A stretch of DNA of 37,103 bases, from assembly GCA_028277795.1 (NCBI GenBank), contig JANQFP010000076.1:1-37103 (forward strand). Reading direction: 5' to 3'. The notes under the pieces are model-generated. The model worked only from the letters and a program-made list of their open reading frames with translations, had not been told where the DNA came from and did no database searches. Origin of the DNA: Rhodospirillales bacterium. Its GTDB lineage: Bacteria; Pseudomonadota; Alphaproteobacteria; Rhodospirillales; JANQFP01. This document shows, piece after piece, positions 18,564 through 26,578 of the stretch. The number at the start of each line of letters is the position of its first letter. Within the stretch, counting starts at the first letter, position 1. Position numbers and translations under genes: made by a program.

Positions 18564-19640
18564 TCAGGGCACGAAGAACTGGCGGCCCAGCCAATGCCAG
18601 CGGCCTTGGCCCGCCGGCAAGGTGCAGTTGAGGCGGGTGCGGCCCTTGGGCAGGGGCTTGGCCATGCGCACCTCGATGCGCATGTCACCGAGGCGCTCCA
18701 CGGCGAGCTTGCCCTCGTGCGACGTGTAACAGGCCAGCCGGCCTAGTCCATCAACCCCCGGTGCGACGGAAAAGCCGACCGCCGGCGGGTTGGCGCCGGT
18801 GATGAGGGGATCGGCCGGGGTCATGTCGGACACCGGCAGCGGCAAGGCGTTGGCCACTAAACGCAGGCGGTCCACATCGCCGTATGTCTCGTTGAGGGCG
18901 AAGCGGGGCAGGTAGAACAGGTCCTCGGTGGCGCCGATGGCGCCGGAGTGCTGGCCGAAGGCGGCGACGAAACCGTTCTCGCGAACCAGCCTCAGGACCG
19001 ACAGGCTGGCCTCGCCATAGGGATAGGCGAACAGGTCGGGCGCCTTGCCCAATTCCTCGACGAAACGGCGTTGGGACAGCTCCAGGTCCCGCCGGTTCCG
19101 CTCTTCGTCCGCCGCCGCCATGTGCAGGTGGGTGGCGGTCTGACTGCCGATGGTGACGCCGGCGGCCGCCAGCTCACGAATCTGGTCCCAGGTCATGTAA
19201 CGCGACGAGCGCCGGTCCACCGGGTTGGTGGCCACGAACAGGGTGAAGGGCAGACCGGCCGCCTTCAGGCGCGGCCATGCCTCCCGGTAGACCGAAAGGT
19301 AGGCGTCGTCGATGGTGAGGCCGACCGTGCGGTCGGGAAGGGTCCGGCCGTCGCGCAACGCGGCGATGATGTCGGGCACCGGCATGACGGTGTAGGCGCC
19401 GGACGTCAACTCCGCGATGTGGGCCTCGAGTTGCTCCAGGGTGGTGTTCGTGGAGGGATAGTCCGATTCGCCGAAGCGGTGATACATGACGACCACCGCC
19501 GCGGTGTCGGCCAGGGTCGGCGCCGCCGCCAGGGCGGCCCAGGCGGCCACGACGGCCATCGCCACCACCCGCCACGCCCGGCCGCACCCGGGTGTTCGGC
19601 CGCGTCTGTTCGGTCTCCGCCCTTTCATGCTATGAGGCAT
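18564..19640 (-). CDS. Polysaccharide deacetylase (CE4/NodB-like), atypical metal site
   Basis: A 358-residue exported enzyme with a signal peptide (VVAMAVVAAWAALAAAPTLA, about residues 25-44) and a NodB-type deacetylase domain. Motif 1 is TIDDAY (D111-D112), giving the catalytic base and a metal ligand. Motif 2, normally His-x3-His, reads SQTATHLH, so the first histidine is Gln167 while H171 and H173 remain. The C-terminal 100 residues form an extra beta-rich region of unknown function. Start may be ATG 19640 or ATG 19628. It probably removes acetyl groups from an extracellular glycan or peptidoglycan. Deacetylase activity is likely but the Gln substitution leaves it unproven. Confidence 0.82.
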   Translation of the reverse strand: MPHSMKGRRPNRRGRTPGCGRAWRVVAMAVVAAWAALAAAPTLADTAAVVVMYHRFGESDYPSTNTTLEQLEAHIAELTSGAYTVMPVPDIIAALRDGRTLPDRTVGLTIDDAYLSVYREAWPRLKAAGLPFTLFVATNPVDRRSSRYMTWDQIRELAAAGVTIGSQTATHLHMAAADEERNRRDLELSQRRFVEELGKAPDLFAYPYGEASLSVLRLVRENGFVAAFGQHSGAIGATEDLFYLPRFALNETYGDVDRLRLVANALPLPVSDMTPADPLITGANPPAVGFSVAPGVDGLGRLACYTSHEGKLAVERLGDMRIEVRMAKPLPKGRTRLNCTLPAGQGRWHWLGRQFFVP

Positions 19641-19728
19641 CCCGCGATTGACTGCACCCGTGACCTTCCCCAGTTGTTGATCCGGCGGCGGGTGTCAAGG
19701 GGAATCGCCAGAACCATGGAGGGCAGGG

Positions 19729-20319
19729 GTGAGCACGATCATCGACGACACGGCACTCGACATCCTTTTCCGGGCGGCCCGGACCCACAACGCGTGGCTC
19801 GACAAGCCGGTCACCGAGGACCTGCTGCGGGCGGTCTGGAATTTGGCCCGCATGGGCCCGACCAGCGCCAACTGCAGCCCGGCGCGCATCGTCTTCGTCA
19901 TGTCGCCGGAGGCCAAGGAACGCCTGAAACCGTGCCTGATGGAGGCCAACGTGGCCAAGACCATGTCGGCCCCGGCGACGGCCATCATCGGACACGACCT
20001 CCGGTTCTACGACCGCCTGCCGGAGTTGTTTCCCCACACCGATGCCCGGTCGTGGTTCGTCGGCAACGACGACCTGATCGGCTCCACCGCTTTCCGCAAC
20101 GGCACCCTGCAAGGGGCCTACTTCATGCTGGCGGCCCGTGCCGCCGGCCTCGACTGCGGGCCCATGTCCGGATTCGACAACGCCATGGTGGACGAGCGGT
20201 TCTTCGCCGGCACCGACGTCAAGTCGAACTTCCTGTGCAACGTCGGTCACGGGGATGCCGCCGCCCTGTTTCCGCGCAGCCCGCGGCTCGACTTCGACGA
20301 CGCCTGTTCGGTGGCGTGA
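19729..20319 (+). CDS. RutE/HadB-like nitroreductase (malonic semialdehyde reductase type)
   Basis: A 196-residue FMN-dependent nitroreductase-family protein. The N-terminus LFRAARTHNAWLDKPVTEDL and MGPTSANCSPARIVFV match the RutE branch, which reduces malonic semialdehyde to 3-hydroxypropionate in pyrimidine breakdown. GTLQGAYFMLAARAAGLDCG with PMSGFDNAMVDERFF is the family FMN/dimer region. GTG 19729 has an excellent GGAGGG ribosome site six bases upstream. No other rut gene is nearby, so its physiological substrate could be another aldehyde or enone. It is divergent from the deacetylase gene and convergent with the dipeptidase gene. Confidence 0.87.
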   Translation: MSTIIDDTALDILFRAARTHNAWLDKPVTEDLLRAVWNLARMGPTSANCSPARIVFVMSPEAKERLKPCLMEANVAKTMSAPATAIIGHDLRFYDRLPELFPHTDARSWFVGNDDLIGSTAFRNGTLQGAYFMLAARAAGLDCGPMSGFDNAMVDERFFAGTDVKSNFLCNVGHGDAAALFPRSPRLDFDDACSVA

Positions 20320-20338
20320 CGGCGCCGGATCGGGCCCG

Positions 20339-20890
20339 CTACATCATGGGCTCCGGCAGGGCGGTATTGCTGACTGTCGGGTAGCGGCGGCTGTCGAACA
20401 GCTGGTAGTGCCACCATTCGCGCAGATAGCAGTCCCATCCCGCCGCCGTCATCAGACCCAGCAGGAGGTAGCGATTGCGTTGCGCCACCGGCGATACGGC
20501 GGTATTGCCGTGATGGGACAGCGGCGAGAAGGTGTCGAACGGCGTGCCCATGTCGAGGTCGCGGCCCGACGTGTCGGTCAGGGTCAGGTCCACGGCGGCC
20601 CCCCGCGAGTGGGGCGAGCCGCGCCGCGGATCGGCCAGGAACTCGGGGTCGGGGGTATGGTTCCACATGACCCATTGCGCCTCCGCCGGCCGGAAGGCGT
20701 CGAAGATCTTGAGCCGCAATCCGTGGACGGCCGCCAGGTCGGCCGCCCGGCGCAGCAAAGGTTCGGCGTCCGCGTGCAAGTAGCAGGCGGCGCGGCGATA
20801 GATGGGCCGACCCGTGAAGTTGTCCTCGGTGGCGTACGCCAGGTCCAGCGCGACGGAATGGGTGGACGGAGAGATCTCGACCAGGGTCAT
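20339..20890 (-). CDS. D-alanyl-D-alanine dipeptidase (VanX/DdpX family)
   Basis: A 183-residue zinc metallopeptidase that splits D-Ala-D-Ala. The zinc motif SPHSRGAAVDLTLTD fits SxHxxGxAxD (His and Asp ligands). EWWHYQLF gives the catalytic glutamate and the third zinc ligand. KIFDAFRPAEAQWVMW carries the conserved arginine. Length matches DdpX (about 190) without a signal peptide, so it probably acts in the cytoplasm. ATG 20890 is preferred over 20929 because the conserved start is MTLVEISP. There is no vanHA partner here, so turnover of recycled wall dipeptide is more likely than vancomycin resistance. Confidence 0.9.
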   Translation of the reverse strand: MTLVEISPSTHSVALDLAYATEDNFTGRPIYRRAACYLHADAEPLLRRAADLAAVHGLRLKIFDAFRPAEAQWVMWNHTPDPEFLADPRRGSPHSRGAAVDLTLTDTSGRDLDMGTPFDTFSPLSHHGNTAVSPVAQRNRYLLLGLMTAAGWDCYLREWWHYQLFDSRRYPTVSNTALPEPMM

Positions 20891-20967
20891 GACGGCGCAA
20901 TCCAGTGGCCACGCCCCGGAGCCTACCACCGGCCCGCCCGTGCCGTTAAGGGCCGCACGGTGATGCC

Positions 20968-21651
20968 ATGAGGCTCCTCGGCCTCGATACGGCGGTTGCC
21001 GGCTGCTCGGTCGCCCTGTGGGAGAACGGCGCCGTCCTCCGCCGCCAGGCCGCCGACATGGCGCGCGGCCAAGCCGAGGCCCTGATGCCCATGGTCGATC
21101 ACGTGTTGTCCGGCGAGGCCTTGTCGTCGGTGGAGGCGATCGCCGTCACCGTCGGGCCGGGGTCCTTCACCGGCCTGCGCATCGGGCTGGCGGCGGCGCG
21201 CGGCATGGCCCTGGCCGCCGGCCGGCCCTGCCTCGGGGTGACCACCCTGGAGGCCGTGGCGCACGCGGTCGATGCCGGCGAGCCCGCCGGCCGGGCGCTG
21301 CTGGTGGCGCTGGAGACCAGGAGGGCCGACGTCTACGCACAGACCTTCTCCCCCGACCTGGAGCCGCTGGCACCGCCGGCCGCGGTGCCTCCGGACGATT
21401 TGGCCGCCTGGGCCGGTGCCGACCGCGTCCTGGTGGCCGGCGATGCCGCCGAGCGGGCCGTGGCCTCCCTGACCGACGCCGGGGTCGACGCGCACGTTAG
21501 CACCGCGCCGGGCCGCCCCGACGCGGCCGTGGTCGCGGCCATCGCCGCTGGCCGCTGGCAGCCGGGGGCCCCCATCGCTCCGCCGCCGCCCCTGTATCTA
21601 CGGCCGCCCGCCGTGACCTTGCCACGCCCATCGGCCGCAGCGCGCCGATGA
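20968..21651 (+). CDS. tsaB: tRNA t6A biosynthesis protein TsaB
   Basis: A 227-residue ASKHA-fold protein that forms the threonylcarbamoyl transferase complex with TsaD and TsaE and is required for the t6A37 modification of ANN-decoding tRNAs. The start is MRLLGLDTAVAGCSVALWEN and the family motif VTVGPGSFTGLRIGLAAARG is perfect. The C-terminal half is variable, as usual. It overlaps rimI by 4 bp (ATGA), the standard alphaproteobacterial pair. It is divergent from the dipeptidase gene with a 77-bp gap. Confidence 0.95.
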   Translation: MRLLGLDTAVAGCSVALWENGAVLRRQAADMARGQAEALMPMVDHVLSGEALSSVEAIAVTVGPGSFTGLRIGLAAARGMALAAGRPCLGVTTLEAVAHAVDAGEPAGRALLVALETRRADVYAQTFSPDLEPLAPPAAVPPDDLAAWAGADRVLVAGDAAERAVASLTDAGVDAHVSTAPGRPDAAVVAAIAAGRWQPGAPIAPPPPLYLRPPAVTLPRPSAAARR

Positions 21652-22100
21652 GCGCTTGGGAGATCGTGCCCTGCGGGCCGGGCCACGGCGAGACGGTGGC
21701 GCGGCTGCACGGCCTGTGCTTCGACGACCCATGGACGGCGGCGGCCGTCAAGGAGGTCCTGGCCATGCCCGGGGCCTTCGGACTGTTGGCACGTCGCGGC
21801 GAAGATCCCGCCGGCTTCGTACTTTGTCGCGCGGCCGCCGACGAATGCGAGGTGCTCGCCCTCGGTGTCCTGTCCGAACACCGCGGCGCCGGCCTGGGCA
21901 GCCGGCTTCTGGCTGCCGCTCGGGAGGTCGTGGCGGCGTCCGGCGTACGCCGGCTTTTTCTGGAGGTGGCGGAGGACAACGCGGCGGCCCGCGCCTTCTA
22001 CGGCGCCCATGGGTTTCGCGAGGCGGGCCGCCGCAAGGGGTATTACCGTCGCCTCGGCGTACGGCCGGTCGACGCGCTCATCCTCAGCGGTGGCATCTGA
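21648..22100 (+). CDS. rimI: Ribosomal protein S18 alanine N-acetyltransferase RimI
   Basis: A 150-residue GNAT acetyltransferase that acetylates the N-terminal alanine of ribosomal protein S18 in model bacteria. CEVLALGVLSEHRGAGLGSR contains the acetyl-CoA loop (Q/R-x2-G-x-G/A), and FLEVAEDNAAARAFYGAHGF is the C-terminal GNAT motif with the catalytic tyrosine region. It is coupled to tsaB by an ATGA overlap. Its stop codon is the first TGA of the full-length repeat element at 22098-22229. Confidence 0.92.
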   Translation: MSAWEIVPCGPGHGETVARLHGLCFDDPWTAAAVKEVLAMPGAFGLLARRGEDPAGFVLCRAAADECEVLALGVLSEHRGAGLGSRLLAAAREVVAASGVRRLFLEVAEDNAAARAFYGAHGFREAGRRKGYYRRLGVRPVDALILSGGI

Positions 22101-22229
22101 TACCGGCGCGCCTTTGAGCCGACTCGCGAAGCGCCGTCGTTGCGTGCCGGCAAGCCCGCGCGGCGTTTGAGCGCCGCCGCCTTCGCATGAAATGACCTGA
22201 AGGGGCATTTTATAGGCGCGGCGGTATGA
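22098..22229 (+). mobile_element. MITE-like repeat, copy 2 (apparently full length, 132 bp)
   Basis: The left 78 bp match the copy at 17299 (68/78). Its ends form imperfect 20-bp terminal inverted repeats: the left end TGATACCGGCGCGCCTTTGA and the reverse complement of 22210-22229, TCATACCGCCGCGCCTATAA, agree at 16 of 20 positions. Internal hairpins include GGCG-TTTGAG-CGCC-type stems. No target-site duplication is evident. It begins exactly at the rimI stop codon and fills most of the convergent gap before the LpoA-like gene. On the minus strand it reads open without stops. Similar palindromic intergenic elements are common in Rhodospirillales, but I cannot name the family. Confidence 0.65.
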
Positions 22230-22263
22230 GAGAAGACCACCGGAAAGGCGGTCGGGCCGCCGG

Positions 22264-23739
22264 TCAGTTGGTCGGCTGGGCGAAGACCTCCGGCGGGGCG
22301 CTGATCACCTTGGTGCCCCGTTGCTGGACCTCGAGCACCGCCAGGCCGCGCTCCACCGTGCCGTCGTCGTTCAGGCGGAAGATGCCGTCGCGCCCGGCGT
22401 AGCCGCTTGCAGCGGTGAGGGCCGTGGCGCCGAAATGCCGGCCGTCCTCGCCCTGGGCCAATACGGCCGCCAGGGCCGTCACATCGTAGGCGATGGTGGC
22501 CAAACGTGGCGGCGGCGCTCCGTAGACGGCGGCGAAGCGTTGCTCGAAGCCGGCCCGGGCGCGCGGCGGCGGGGCCGCGAACCAGCCGCCCACAAGGGCC
22601 GGCTCGGCCCCCAGGTTGGGCCGATCCCAATGGGCCGTGCCGAGCATGCGCACCTGGCTGGGATCCACGTCGAAGAACGGCAGATGCGCGGCGATGGCCT
22701 GCAGTTGGTCGCCGCGGGCGGCAATCAGCAGGGCATCGAACGGCAGGTCGCCAAGGGTCCTCAGGTTCTCGAGCCGGGCCAGGGCGCGGCGGGCGATCTC
22801 GTCGCCCCGTTCCTGCAGGGCCGCGCGCTGGGCCGCCAGCTCGGCGCTGCGGGCCTCGAAGTCGGCCAGGCCCCGCACCACCGGCGCTAGGTCCGTGGCC
22901 CCGGGATAGTAGGTGCGGACCTCGGTCACCGTCGCGCCAACCGATTCGGCCGTCCGCAGCACGGTCTCGATGACGGTCTGGCCGTATGGATCGTCGGGGG
23001 CCAGCACGGCGAACCTCAGCAGTCCGCGGGAGCGGGCGTAGGCGACCACCCGCTCCACCTGGGCCTCGGGCAGGAAGCCCATCACGTAGACTCCATCGCC
23101 GGCCACTGCGCGGTTGTTGGAAAAGGCCAGCACCGGCACCGCCGCCGCCCGTGCCGCCGGCGCCACCGCCCGCACCGAGGTGGCGAACAGCGGCCCGAGA
23201 ATCAGCGTCGCGCCGTCCCCGATGGCCAGGGCGGCGGCCTCGGCCGCCCCCTCGGGGGTGCCGACGGTGTCGTGGACCAGAAGCTCGAAGGTCCGACCGC
23301 CGAAATCGAACAGGGCGAGCTGGGCGGCGTCGAGCATGGCCTGGCCGAGTCGAGCATCGGGCCCGCTCAGCGGCAGCAGCAGGCCCACCCGCACCGCCTC
23401 CGAGCGGGGCAGCAGAGGCGCCCGCGGGTCGGGCTGCGCGGAGCCTTCGCCCGGTGGCCGGGTCAGGTAGGGGACCAGCGAGGGTCCCGCCGACCGCTCG
23501 GCCATCGGCTGCCTCGCGACGGGCGGCGGCGCGGTGACCGGCCGTTTCGCCACCACGCTGGGGGCCGGAGTCGCCGGTTGCGCCTGACGGGATGCCGGGA
23601 ACGGTCCCGCCGGCACCGGTTTCCCGTCTTGCATCAGAAGCGGCTGTTCGGAAGACTCGCAGGCCGACACCACGAGCAACGCGGCGACAACCCATGGGCC
23701 GACGACAACCTGCAAAGGCGGGAAAAACCGGCCAGTCAT
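22264..23739 (-). CDS. LpoA-like penicillin-binding protein activator lipoprotein
   Basis: A 491-residue lipoprotein. The signal sequence ends in the lipobox LVVSAC (Cys about residue 27), followed by a proline-rich linker to about residue 100. The remainder is a type I periplasmic-binding-protein fold: VRVGLLLPLSGPDARLGQAM, then GATLILGPLFATSVRAVAPA, GDGVYVMGFLPEAQ and FDALLIAARGDQLQAIAAHL. This is the architecture of LpoA/YraM proteins, which activate bifunctional penicillin-binding proteins. ATG 23739 is chosen because AGGAGGT lies upstream and GTG 23754 would overlap it. It is divergent from rsmI by 20 bp, the standard order in this class. A direct role with PBP1A is inferred from the family. 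Confidence 0.87.
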   Translation of the reverse strand: MTGRFFPPLQVVVGPWVVAALLVVSACESSEQPLLMQDGKPVPAGPFPASRQAQPATPAPSVVAKRPVTAPPPVARQPMAERSAGPSLVPYLTRPPGEGSAQPDPRAPLLPRSEAVRVGLLLPLSGPDARLGQAMLDAAQLALFDFGGRTFELLVHDTVGTPEGAAEAAALAIGDGATLILGPLFATSVRAVAPAARAAAVPVLAFSNNRAVAGDGVYVMGFLPEAQVERVVAYARSRGLLRFAVLAPDDPYGQTVIETVLRTAESVGATVTEVRTYYPGATDLAPVVRGLADFEARSAELAAQRAALQERGDEIARRALARLENLRTLGDLPFDALLIAARGDQLQAIAAHLPFFDVDPSQVRMLGTAHWDRPNLGAEPALVGGWFAAPPPRARAGFEQRFAAVYGAPPPRLATIAYDVTALAAVLAQGEDGRHFGATALTAASGYAGRDGIFRLNDDGTVERGLAVLEVQQRGTKVISAPPEVFAQPTN

Positions 23740-23759
23740 CGGCGGGTGGCACACCTCCT

Positions 23760-24665
23760 GTGAACGGGCGCCGCCGCGCCCCGTCGAACCCTAAAGGCAG
23801 CGCCGGGGCGAGTAAACCGCCGGCTGTGCCGCCCGGCCTCTACCTGGTCGCCACCCCCATCGGCCATGCGGCCGACATCAGCCTGCGGGCCCTCGACACC
23901 CTCGCCGGCGCCGACCTCATCGCCTGCGAGGACACCCGGGTGACGGCCAGGCTGATGGCCCGGCACCACATCACGACGCCACTGACGCCCTACCATGACC
24001 ACAACGCGGCGCGCGCCCGGCCAGGGCTCATCAAACGCCTGAAAAAGGGCGAAACCGTGGCGCTGGTTTCCGACGCCGGGACCCCGCTGGTATCCGACCC
24101 CGGCTACCGCCTCGTGCGCGCCTGCATCGACGAGGGGGTCCCCGTGACCGTAGTGCCCGGCCCGTCGTCGGTGCTGGCCGCCCTGTCGCTGTCGGGACTG
24201 CCCACCGACCGCTTCCTGTTCGCCGGCTTCCTGCCGCCGCGGACCGCGGCCCGCAAGCGCGCACTCGCCGACCTGGCCACCGTCGCCGCCACGTTGGTGG
24301 TCATGGAGTCGCCGCGCCGCTTGGCCGCCACCCTGGCCGACATGGCCGCGGTGCTGGGCGACCGCCCGGCCGCCGTGTGTCGCGAGCTGACCAAGATGTT
24401 CGAGGACGTGCGCCGCGCCAGCCTGCCCGATCTGGCCCGGCTCTACCGGGAGTCGGGGCCGCCCAAGGGCGAGGTCACGGTGGTGGTGGCACCGCCCGTG
24501 GCCGAGGCGGTGGCCTGGGATGACGCGGCGGTCGATGACGCCCTGCGCGAGGCGCTGGCCCGCGAATCGCCCCGCGACGCAGCCCGCGCGGTGGCGGCGG
24601 CCACCGGCCTGCCGCGGCGCCGCGTCTACCAGCGGGCGGTGGCCCTGGCCGGACGGGAGCGGTGA
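23760..24665 (+). CDS. rsmI: 16S rRNA (cytidine-2'-O)-methyltransferase RsmI
   Basis: About 301 residues. It 2'-O-methylates C1402 of 16S rRNA. The tetrapyrrole-methylase fold is seen in YLVATPIGHAADISLRALDT, IACEDTRVTARLMARH, VALVSDAGTPLVSDPGYRLV (SAM-binding) and VVPGPSSVLAALSLSGLPTD. The usual ATPIGN-L-x-D motif here reads ATPIGHAAD, a small variation. The start is uncertain: GTG 23760 adds a basic tail of about 22 residues, and GTG 23826 would begin just before the conserved fold. It overlaps yraN by 4 bp (GTGA). Confidence 0.93.
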   Translation: MNGRRRAPSNPKGSAGASKPPAVPPGLYLVATPIGHAADISLRALDTLAGADLIACEDTRVTARLMARHHITTPLTPYHDHNAARARPGLIKRLKKGETVALVSDAGTPLVSDPGYRLVRACIDEGVPVTVVPGPSSVLAALSLSGLPTDRFLFAGFLPPRTAARKRALADLATVAATLVVMESPRRLAATLADMAAVLGDRPAAVCRELTKMFEDVRRASLPDLARLYRESGPPKGEVTVVVAPPVAEAVAWDDAAVDDALREALARESPRDAARAVAAATGLPRRRVYQRAVALAGRER

Positions 24666-25024
24666 GCGGCCGCCGCCGGGCGCAGCGCTACGGCCGCCTG
24701 GCCGAGACGGCGTGCGTCTGGCACCTGCGGCTGCTCGGCTACCGCATCCTGGCGCGGGGCTTCCGCACCCCGGTGGGCGAGCTGGACATCGTCGCCCGCC
24801 GCAGCGGCGTGCTGGTGGTGGTCGAGGTCAAGGCGCGGGGCGACCTGTCGACGGCGGCGGAGTCCCTGGGCCCCCGCCAGCGCGGACGCATCGCCCGCGC
24901 GGCGTCCGCCTTCCAGCAGGCGCGGCCGTCCTGCGCCGGCTTGGACGTCCGTTTCGACGTCATGTTGGTGCGCCCGTGGCGCCTGCCGGTGCATTTGCCC
25001 GACGCATGGCGTCATGAGTCGTGA
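24662..25024 (+). CDS. yraN: YraN family protein (UPF0102, nuclease-like fold)
   Basis: A 120-residue UPF0102 protein with the restriction-endonuclease-like core VGELDIVARRSGVLVVVEVK (about residues 38-57), in which ELD and EVK match the PD-(D/E)xK metal site. The biological role is not established. GTG 24662 overlaps the rsmI stop as GTGA. The order rsmI-yraN behind an LpoA-like gene is conserved across many Proteobacteria. Confidence 0.9.
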   Translation: MSGRRRAQRYGRLAETACVWHLRLLGYRILARGFRTPVGELDIVARRSGVLVVVEVKARGDLSTAAESLGPRQRGRIARAASAFQQARPSCAGLDVRFDVMLVRPWRLPVHLPDAWRHES

Positions 25025-25094
25025 CCAGACGCGTCGTAAGCCTTGCGATACGGTCGGCGATGGGGCACGTTGGCGGTGGGAGAACGGTGAGACC

Positions 25095-25742
25095 ATGGTC
25101 AGCAGCCCGAGACGCCTGAGGGGTGTCGTTTCGGCGGTCGTCTTGGCGACGGCGCTGGGCGGTTGCGTGGGTGCTGCCGTCGGCGGCGCGGCGGTGGGCG
25201 GCGTCGCCATGGTCCAGGAGCGCAGCGTCACCGATGCTGCCAAGGACACCAAGCTTTCGCTGCAGATTCGCGAACTCTGGTTGCGGCATGACCACGCCAT
25301 GCCGACCGAGCTCGGGTTGGAGGTGTACGAGGGACGGGCCCTGCTGACCGGGGTCGTTGACGACGAGCAGACCCGCGCCGACGCCGTGCGCCTGGCCTGG
25401 GAGATCAGCGGGCTGAAGGACGTCATCAACGAGATCGTGGTGGCCGAGGGCACCGGTATCGTGGACTTGGCGCGCGATTCGTGGATCACCACCAGCCTCG
25501 AATACGCGATCACCACCGATCGCTACGTCATGGGGATCAACTACGCCATCGAGACGGTGAACGGCACCGTCTACCTGATCGGGATCGCCCAGGACGACGA
25601 AGAGCTGAAGCGCGTGATCGACCACGCCCGCGACATCTCCTACGTCCGCAACGTCATCAGTCACGTGCGCATCAAGCCGCCATCGACGGTGCCGGTCGAG
25701 GACGGGACCGCGAGCGGCGAAGCCCGGAGGCAGACGCCGTGA
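25095..25742 (+). CDS. BON-domain lipoprotein (OsmY/DolP-like)
   Basis: A 215-residue lipoprotein with signal sequence and lipobox ALGGC (Cys about residue 23), then a glycine-rich spacer and two BON domains (about residues 48-115 and 125-195; LSLQIRELWLRHDHAMPTEL and ARDSWITTSLEYAITTDRYV mark the starts). BON domains bind phospholipid, and DolP/OsmY proteins protect outer-membrane integrity. ATG 25095 begins the signal peptide; the in-frame ATG 25014 would add 27 hydrophilic residues before it and is less likely. It overlaps the SirB1 gene by 4 bp (GTGA). Confidence 0.88.
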   Translation: MVSSPRRLRGVVSAVVLATALGGCVGAAVGGAAVGGVAMVQERSVTDAAKDTKLSLQIRELWLRHDHAMPTELGLEVYEGRALLTGVVDDEQTRADAVRLAWEISGLKDVINEIVVAEGTGIVDLARDSWITTSLEYAITTDRYVMGINYAIETVNGTVYLIGIAQDDEELKRVIDHARDISYVRNVISHVRIKPPSTVPVEDGTASGEARRQTP

Positions 25743-26578
25743 CCTCCATGCCCGACATCCGTGCCCGTTTGGCCGACGTCGGCGACCAGCCCGACCACCT
25801 TGTCGACCTGTCCGAGACCACCCTTCTGCTGGCGGCGCTCAACCGCCGCGGGGTGCCCATCGCGCCCTACCGCCGCCATCTGGAGCGGTTGGCCGGCGAG
25901 GTCGGCTCCTACGCCGGGGGGGCCAGCGGCGACGACCTCGACCTGCGGGCCGAGGCGCTGAGCCAGGTGATCTCGCGGCGCTACGGCTACGTGGGGTGCG
26001 ACGACGACCAAGCGGACGACGGCGACGACGCCAACCTGATGCGGGTCATCGACCGGCGCCGCGGATGCTCGGCCGTGCTCGGCGTGATCTACCTCCACGC
26101 AGCGCGGGCGCAGGCGTGGTCGGTGGCGGCCATCGACTTCCCACCGCGCCTGCTGGTGCGGCTCGAGCTGGGCGGCCGGCGGGTGCTGCTCGACCCCGTC
26201 GACGGCGGCTGTACCCTGTCGGCGCCCGACCTGCGGGCCCTGTACAAGGCCGTGGCCGGCAACCACGCGGAACTGACGCCGGACGACTACCGTCCGGCCA
26301 GCAACCGCGAAATCCTGATGCGGATACAGAATTACGTCAAACACCATCACCTGCGGGCGGAGCGTTTCGATGACGCCCTGGGCGAGGTGGAGACCATGCT
26401 GCTGATCGCCCCCGACACGCCGGGCCTGTGGCGCGACGCGGGGCTGCTGCACGCCCGCCTCGACAACATCCGGGCGGCGGTGGCGGCGCTGGAGGAATAC
26501 CTCAGCCGCTCCCCGGGGGACGCCGGCCGTTATCGGGCCTCGGTGCTGCTCCAGGAGCTGCGCGGCCGCCTCAGTTGA
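25739..26578 (+). CDS. SirB1-family protein (transglutaminase-like plus TPR)
   Basis: A 279-residue protein of the SirB1/tetratricopeptide family. The transglutaminase-like core runs about residues 25-165; RRGCSAVLGVIYLHAARAQA holds the cysteine expected at the nucleophile position, and DFPPRLLVRLELGGRRVLLD continues the core. A C-terminal TPR-like part follows from about residue 200 (AERFDDALGEVETMLLIAPD). No signal peptide. The biochemical role of the family is not established. GTG 25739 gives GTGA coupling to the BON gene; ATG 25748 is an alternative. It is the last gene before the accessory region at 26579. Confidence 0.88.
   Translation: MTSMPDIRARLADVGDQPDHLVDLSETTLLLAALNRRGVPIAPYRRHLERLAGEVGSYAGGASGDDLDLRAEALSQVISRRYGYVGCDDDQADDGDDANLMRVIDRRRGCSAVLGVIYLHAARAQAWSVAAIDFPPRLLVRLELGGRRVLLDPVDGGCTLSAPDLRALYKAVAGNHAELTPDDYRPASNREILMRIQNYVKHHHLRAERFDDALGEVETMLLIAPDTPGLWRDAGLLHARLDNIRAAVAALEEYLSRSPGDAGRYRASVLLQELRGRLS

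Noticed and set aside
20339..20890. VanX-type vancomycin resistance
   Set aside because: No vanH, vanA or vanRS genes are nearby and Gram-negative DdpX-like enzymes have other roles.
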